Shown: one piece after another, positions 16,123-17,290 of the stretch
Position numbering within the stretch: position 1 is the first letter of the stretch
Layout of the letters: each line of letters opens with the position of its first letter
Assembly: GCF_000611645.1 (NCBI RefSeq)
Contig: NW_014013208.1
Span: 1-17,290, forward strand
Source of the DNA: Monoraphidium neglectum
Taxonomy: Eukaryota; Chlorophyta; Chlorophyceae; Sphaeropleales; Selenastraceae
Reading direction: 5' to 3'
Length of the DNA stretch: 17,290 bases
Program-made: the position numbers and the translations under genes
Notes under the pieces: model-generated
Databases searched by the model: none
The model's input: only the letters and a program-made list of their open reading frames with translations
Told to the model about the DNA's origin: nothing

Positions 16123-17290
16123 TGCGGGAGGTGGCCCAGCCAGAGCTGCAGCCACCCGCTAAGAAGCCGCGGCTTGAGGTTTACACCCCATTCGGCATGC
16201 TCGGCCCCAAGCCGCTGGATGCTCAGAAGGAGACAATGGATGTCGACGCGCAGGGTGAGCCGCCTCTGCGGCAGCCGCTCGCCGACGCGGCAGGCGCGGT
16301 CTGCGAGGACGCGGCAGTTGCTGTGTCTGCCTGCGCAGCAGACTGGGCCGCCTGGGAGGCGGTGGGCGATGACGACAAAGTCGCCCAGGCCTTTGACGCG
16401 GCTGCGCCCAGGCACTACGGCGTGTTTATCTGCATCAAAGGTGCGGTGGGCCAGTACGTGCCGCCGGCTGCTGGGCAGACCGGCGCGTCCACGTCAGCGG
16501 GCGTGCACCGAGCGCCAGCTGCGAGCGGCGCAGGCCGGGCGGGGGCCGGCGCAGGCGCTGGCGGCGGCGGCCGTGGCCGCTCCCCGGCCGAAATGGCAAT
16601 GGAGCTGCAGCTGCTGCGCACGGCAGCGCGGCTCGAGTGCTGCGATGGGGGCGGCCCGAAGACGCACCTGGGCGCGGCGTACGCCCACGCAGCGCGGGCG
16701 GGCCAAGGGGGCCTGCGCGTCAGCGCGGGCCTGGTGACCATCAGCCAGGACGGCCTGGCCTCCGCCATACAGAAGCTCAGGTCCATTCTCCCGGCAGACG
16801 TGGAGGATGTGGATATTGCAGTCGGCCCAGACGCCACAGGGGGCGTGGCGGTGTGGGGCCCGGGCGTGGCGCAAGACGAGCGCGTGTGCCGGGCTGAGGA
16901 GGAGTTATGGTGTGTCTCCATAACAAGCGTGACAGGCCAGGTGGGCGCCGGCTCGGGCGGGTCAACGCAAGGGTGGGGGGCCCACAGGGGCGGGCCTATC
17001 ACCATGAAAAGTGTGGTGACACTGTTCTGGGCTCCGCATGCAGCCCTTGACTCGCCGAGCAGATGTCTAATTTCGTTGTGGCCCCCAGACCTTGCTCAAG
17101 CTTGCTGAGACAACCCCACATGCAAACCACCCAACCTTGCTCAACTTCAGGGGCAGGCGTGCCATGGCTGGGGGCTGGATGCAGACCCGCTGCGCGCCGC
17201 ACGGGCTGCGGCGTTTGACGTGATGCTGACGGCCGCGGAGGACAGCCCCACGCCGGGCCTGTTTGGCTGGTGCGGCGTGCGGCGCGAGCC
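11958..17290 (+). CDS. PPP-family metallophosphatase (calcineurin-like) with very long C-terminal tail, 3' end missing
   Basis: PPP enzymes hydrolyse phosphoserine/threonine with a two-metal centre. Exons with matching phases: 11958-12258, 12393-12479, 12717-13060, 13246-13719, 13935-15650 (or 15662), 15921-16940 and 17151 to beyond the edge, at least 1360 residues. Signature blocks: DVHGD (residues 54-58, usual GDxHG), GDYIDRG (95-101), GNHE (127-130), LPIAAQV (239-245), LVHGC (252-256, usual HGG), FRGH (409-412, usual RAH) and HSAPGLGG (from 449, usual SAPNYCG). Three blocks are completed only across introns, which supports the model. The start is the first ATG after an in-frame TGA at 11931. 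The catalytic part ends near residue 480; the rest is Ala/Gly/Gln-rich. It resembles no PPP subfamily I can name, so substrate and regulation are unknown. Confidence 0.85.
13935..15650 (+). CDS. Phosphatase exon 5: last catalytic blocks and Ala/Gly-rich linker
   Basis: The acceptor CTGCGCCAG at 13934 is the one that keeps phase with the exon ending GCGCTGGGGCCG at 13719; other nearby AGs do not. The exon begins TNAQLIFRGHSFSPTGVEVV and holds the metal-binding His 412 and the HSAPGLGG turn. About 100 residues later low complexity starts: Gly runs, and Ala-rich helical-looking stretches up to about residue 900. A more ordered-looking end follows (PVWRADDPLAEQDKILRTL, and VFFADKETWWCCGVEEG). The frame stays open to a TAG at 15795-15797, but the last part reads like intron and two donors (GTGGGC 15651, GTGAGC 15663) precede it in phase 0. 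Confidence 0.75.
15921..17290 (+). CDS. C-terminal tail exons of the phosphatase, or a separate downstream gene
   Basis: The acceptor CCAACAG at 15920 starts a phase 0 exon reading EAARAAAADCRRRLVERN, then a run of 21 Gln, a basic AKKPRLE segment (possible nuclear localisation signal), HYGVFICIKGAVGQYVPP, a Gly-rich linker, and MAMELQLLRTAARLECCDGG and further ordered-looking sequence. It ends at CAG|GTGGGC (16940). The next exon starts at 17151 after TTCAACTTCAG, reads GQACHGWGLDADPLRAARAA, and runs off the window. No domain is recognised. Phase agreement with exon 5 favours one gene. A TAG at 15795 and AATAAA at 15818-15823 in the intervening 270 bases leave a separate gene possible. Confidence 0.6.
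16059..16121. repeat. (CAG)21 repeat coding for polyglutamine
   Basis: Twenty-one perfect CAG units on the plus strand lie in frame with the exon starting at 15921 and encode 21 consecutive Gln residues, preceded by Trp-Gln-Glu and followed by Leu-Arg-Glu. There are no CAA interruptions, so length variation between strains is likely. Confidence 0.97.

Overview
The window is nuclear DNA of a eukaryote, most likely a green alga (Chlorophyta). The evidence is a very GC-rich sequence, genes broken by many short GT-AG introns whose phases match, long Ala/Gly/Gln-rich stretches in the proteins, CAG/CTG repeats inside coding sequence, a possible TGTAA polyadenylation signal, and a plant-type (TEBICHI-like) DNA polymerase theta helicase. 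The lineage is inferred from these traits; no marker gene fixes it.

Layout, left to right. (1) Bases 128-7337 (perhaps to 7595), minus strand: the 5' two-thirds or so of a POLQ/TEBICHI gene. A single N-terminal exon encodes about 890 residues of disordered, Gln-rich protein. Twelve more exons carry the superfamily 2 helicase (motif I to motif VI and on to the LHLLYLVTP region). The polymerase domain would lie beyond base 1. (2) 7596-8039: intergenic, holding the POLQ 5' flank. (3) About 8050-9749, minus strand: a secreted lytic polysaccharide monooxygenase-like protein (signal peptide, mature N-terminal His-Gly-Tyr-Leu, second brace His in an ANHAGKF context), then a Cys-rich segment and a C-terminal CBM14 chitin-binding module. 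The CBM14 end is disturbed by a 28-bp tandem duplication that shifts the frame. (4) 9750-11548: less GC-rich sequence without a convincing gene. (5) 11549-11947, plus strand: tentative last exons of an unrecognised gene. (6) 11958 to beyond 17290, plus strand: a PPP-superfamily (calcineurin-like) phosphatase in which all the metal-binding signature blocks can be recovered across five exons, followed by a tail of about 900 residues or more that is Ala/Gly/Gln-rich and runs off the right edge.

The three main genes do not form an obvious pathway: DNA end joining, wall or chitin polysaccharide oxidation, and protein dephosphorylation. The most unusual items are the frameshifting duplication in the CBM14 module, the PPP enzyme with altered HGC and RGH blocks and a giant tail, and pure CAG tracts of about 20 codons encoding polyglutamine in two genes on opposite strands.
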